A stretch of DNA of 6,741 bases, taken from JAJTFW01 sp964584995. GTDB lineage: Bacteria; Bacteroidota; Bacteroidia; AKYH767-A; OLB10. The translations under genes and the position numbers were made by a program. Location: assembly GCA_964584995.1 (NCBI GenBank), contig CAZPCA010000140.1, forward strand, positions 1-6,741, written 5' to 3'. The notes beneath the pieces were generated by a model. It saw only the letters and a program-made list of their open reading frames with translations, searched no databases and was not told where the DNA came from. Below are positions 6,333 through 6,741 of the stretch, one piece after another. Position 1 is the first letter of the stretch, and every line of letters starts with the position of its first letter.

Positions 6333-6527
6333 TTAGGCAAATAAATTATAGATGAGGTTCAAGGAACCCTGGAAGATCGCATCAATCAGGAATATGACAC
6401 AGCCAAATATCAGGGTTGCTACGAGCACCACCACGGCGCTGCTCTGTAACTCATTCCAAGTGGGCCAGGAAACCTTATTCATCAACTCATTGTATGAATC
6501 CTGAATATATGCCTTGATTTTTTCCAT
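6333..6527 (-). CDS. secE: Preprotein translocase subunit SecE
   Basis: SecE is the small inner-membrane subunit that clamps SecY in the SecYEG protein-export channel. The 64-residue protein is the short, single-span type found in most bacteria outside the gamma-proteobacteria. Residues 1-27 are an amphipathic cytosolic helix with the conserved NELMNKVSWPTWNELQ (13-28), whose W-P-T-W is the family hallmark. One membrane helix follows at about 30-52 (AVVVLVATLIFGCVIFLIDAIF), then a short periplasmic tail. The ATG leaves this normal N-terminus intact; only a weak AGG lies upstream. It sits 3 nt before nusG, so the two are surely cotranscribed, and 160 nt after tRNA-Trp. Confidence 0.97.
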   Translation of the reverse strand: MEKIKAYIQDSYNELMNKVSWPTWNELQSSAVVVLVATLIFGCVIFLIDAIFQGSLNLIYNLFA

Positions 6528-6570
6528 CTGTTTGACCTGTTATTGCTTTGTTTTTTCGATCTGTACTACT

Positions 6571-6589
6571 GTTCAACCGAAGGCTGAAC
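6571..6589 (-). other. Small hairpin between tRNA-Trp and secE
   Basis: On the minus strand, GTTCAGCC and GGTTGAAC pair over 8 bp (one G-U) around a UUC triloop. It lies about 44 nt before the secE ATG. No T-tract follows, so it is more likely a folding or processing feature of a shared tRNA-mRNA transcript than a terminator. No clear Bacteroidota promoter (TTTG and TAnnTTTG) was found in the 160-nt spacer. Confidence 0.4.
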
Positions 6590-6687
6590 CGGGAGGCTTC
6601 GCGGGAACATTCATGCAGTACCCTCTGGACCATTTACTTTTTCAATGTTCATCTGCACCGGATGATTCCGAAACCAGATGTCTGCTG

Positions 6688-6741
6688 CACGGGTGGAGAG
6701 ACTCGAACTCCCAGCCAACGGTTTTGGAGACCGCTACTCTA
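6688..6741 (-). tRNA. tRNA-Trp (anticodon CCA), 5' part cut by window edge
   Basis: The 3' two-thirds of a tRNA is readable on the minus strand. It has the end of the D arm (6735-6741), an anticodon stem GCGGT/ACCGT closing the 7-nt loop CTCCAAA with anticodon CCA (plus-strand 6725-6727), a 5-nt variable region, a T arm GGGAG/CTCTC with loop TTCGAGT, the 3' acceptor strand CACCCGT, and discriminator G at 6688. The CCA tail is not encoded, since CAGCAGA follows, so it must be added after transcription. The acceptor 5' strand and most of the D arm lie outside the window. The position just before secE matches the tuf, tRNA-Trp, secE, nusG order common in Bacteroidota. Confidence 0.95.

Noticed and set aside
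5853..6344. Plus-strand open frame of 163 codons opposite nusG
   Set aside because: It is antisense to the NGN domain and crosses the chimeric junction; no coding signal of its own.
6608..6649. A 13-codon minus-strand ATG-to-TGA mini-ORF between tRNA-Trp and secE
   Set aside because: It is too short to support, has no ribosome binding site, and this length is expected by chance.

Overview
The window is one dense, minus-strand block of the bacterial transcription and translation core. In transcription order (right to left) it reads tRNA-Trp(CCA) (cut by the right edge), secE, nusG, rplK (L11), rplA (L1), rplJ (L10), rplL (L7/L12) and rpoB (cut by the left edge after 1,050 codons). Nothing on the plus strand looks like a real gene. 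The longest plus-strand open frames lie opposite rpoB and rplA and are shadows of them.

The organism is most likely a member of the Bacteroidota, perhaps near Chitinophagales/Sphingobacteriia. The RpoB N-terminus (YPDFLEIQLKSFKDFFQLET), the tRNA-Trp/secE linkage, the short single-span SecE and the AT-rich leaders without Shine-Dalgarno sequences all point that way. This is inference from protein style, not a database result. The 10-base N run shows that this is a scaffolded draft assembly.

Layout: tRNA-Trp at 6688-6741, then a 160-nt spacer with a small hairpin, secE, a 3-nt gap, nusG, 93 nt, rplK, 78 nt with a two-part hairpin, rplA, only 24 nt, rplJ, 91 nt, rplL, then 125 nt with a strong 14-bp hairpin, and rpoB with a TTG start. 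The genes work together. SecE belongs to the SecYEG translocon. NusG joins RNA polymerase to the ribosome. L11, L10 and L7/L12 form the GTPase-associated stalk, and L1 the E-site stalk. RpoB is the catalytic beta subunit of RNA polymerase.

The main anomaly is in nusG. The KOW domain is interrupted by a 153-bp segment (10 Ns plus 111 bp of 26% GC DNA, bounded by a 32-bp exact direct repeat of nusG itself). Removing one repeat unit restores a normal 185-residue NusG, so a mis-joined contig end is the best explanation, though the foreign piece reads in frame as a plausible coiled coil. Second in interest is the rplL-rpoB hairpin, a likely attenuator or RNA-processing site, which is flanked by 9-bp direct repeats. 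I see no convincing undescribed system here.
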